Of a DNA stretch of 5,969 nucleotides, positions 5,919 to 5,969 are shown one piece after another. Under the pieces are notes generated by a model. The model was not told the DNA's origin. It did not search any database and saw only the letters and a program-made list of their open reading frames with translations. Location of the stretch: NCBI GenBank assembly GCA_021776885.1, contig JAJFFA010000546.1, forward strand, positions 1-5,969. Reading direction: 5' to 3'. Position numbers and translations under genes: made by a program. Numbering within the stretch: position 1 is the first letter of the stretch; each line of letters starts with the position of its first letter. Source of the stretch: Planctomycetota bacterium. GTDB lineage: Bacteria; Planctomycetota; UBA1135; GCA-002686595.

Positions 5919-5969
5919 CGACGAGCTTCCACCCCGCGGACCTGGCCGACTACGCGCGCACCCTCGACT
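5915..5969 (+). CDS. glcF: Start of probable GlcF (glycolate oxidase iron-sulfur subunit), 3'-truncated by window edge
   Basis: A GTG at 5915 overlaps the glcE stop codon in a GTGA junction identical to the one between glcD and glcE, and the frame stays open for the 18 complete codons left (MTTSFHPADLADYARTLD). The fragment is too short for any domain. GlcF proteins carry two 4Fe-4S ferredoxin motifs, the first beginning soon after the N-terminus, and pass electrons from the flavin subunits towards the quinone pool. Identification rests on operon order and on the ending Leu-Asp, which commonly precedes the first Cys cluster in GlcF. This is inference; the next codons would settle it. Confidence 0.6.
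   Translation, partial: MTTSFHPADLADYARTLD

Overview
The window is a dense, high-GC stretch (very roughly 70% by eye) with every recognisable gene on the + strand, GTG and TTG starts used freely, and few strong Shine-Dalgarno sequences. The gene content (periplasmic-type M48 protease, GlgA-fold protein, ROK sugar kinase, three-subunit glycolate oxidase) suggests a high-GC Gram-negative bacterium. Planctomycetota or Myxococcota-like lineages are plausible, but nothing in the window fixes the phylum and there are no rRNA or tRNA genes.

Layout. (1) Positions 1-513 hold the 3' part of an M48 zinc metalloprotease gene with HEIAH, the downstream Glu ligand motif and the C-terminal THPS..RI motif; its N-terminus lies outside the window. 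(2) Positions 514-754 are a 241-bp intergenic region, locally less GC-rich, with a candidate terminator just after the protease gene and several potential hairpins before the next gene. (3) Positions 755-2236 encode a 494-codon GlgA/GT5-fold glycogen synthase homologue that starts with TTG. Several residues needed for ADP-glucose binding and catalysis in E. coli GlgA are replaced. (4) Positions 2257-3168 encode a ROK-family sugar kinase, probably a glucokinase. (5) Positions 3178-4629, 4626-5918 and 5915-5969 (cut by the window edge) look like glcD, glcE and the first codons of glcF, the glycolate oxidase subunits.

From 755 to the right end the genes are separated by 20 and 9 bp and then by two 4-nt GTGA overlaps, so they probably form one transcription unit read from the 514-754 region. 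GlcD, GlcE and GlcF would oxidise glycolate to glyoxylate and pass electrons to the respiratory chain. The ROK kinase would feed glucose into glucose-6-phosphate. The GlgA-like protein would belong to glycogen metabolism if active, but its active site suggests a changed or lost transferase function.

The most unusual item is this GlgA-like protein: the fold motifs are well kept (HNLA, NFLKAG, GIDYRAWDP, AMRYGTIPVV, SW..S), yet the positions of E. coli K15, the GG pair, K305, E377 and C379 are Arg, Thr-Gln, Ser, His and Ser. No mobile element, CRISPR array, tRNA or rRNA was seen.
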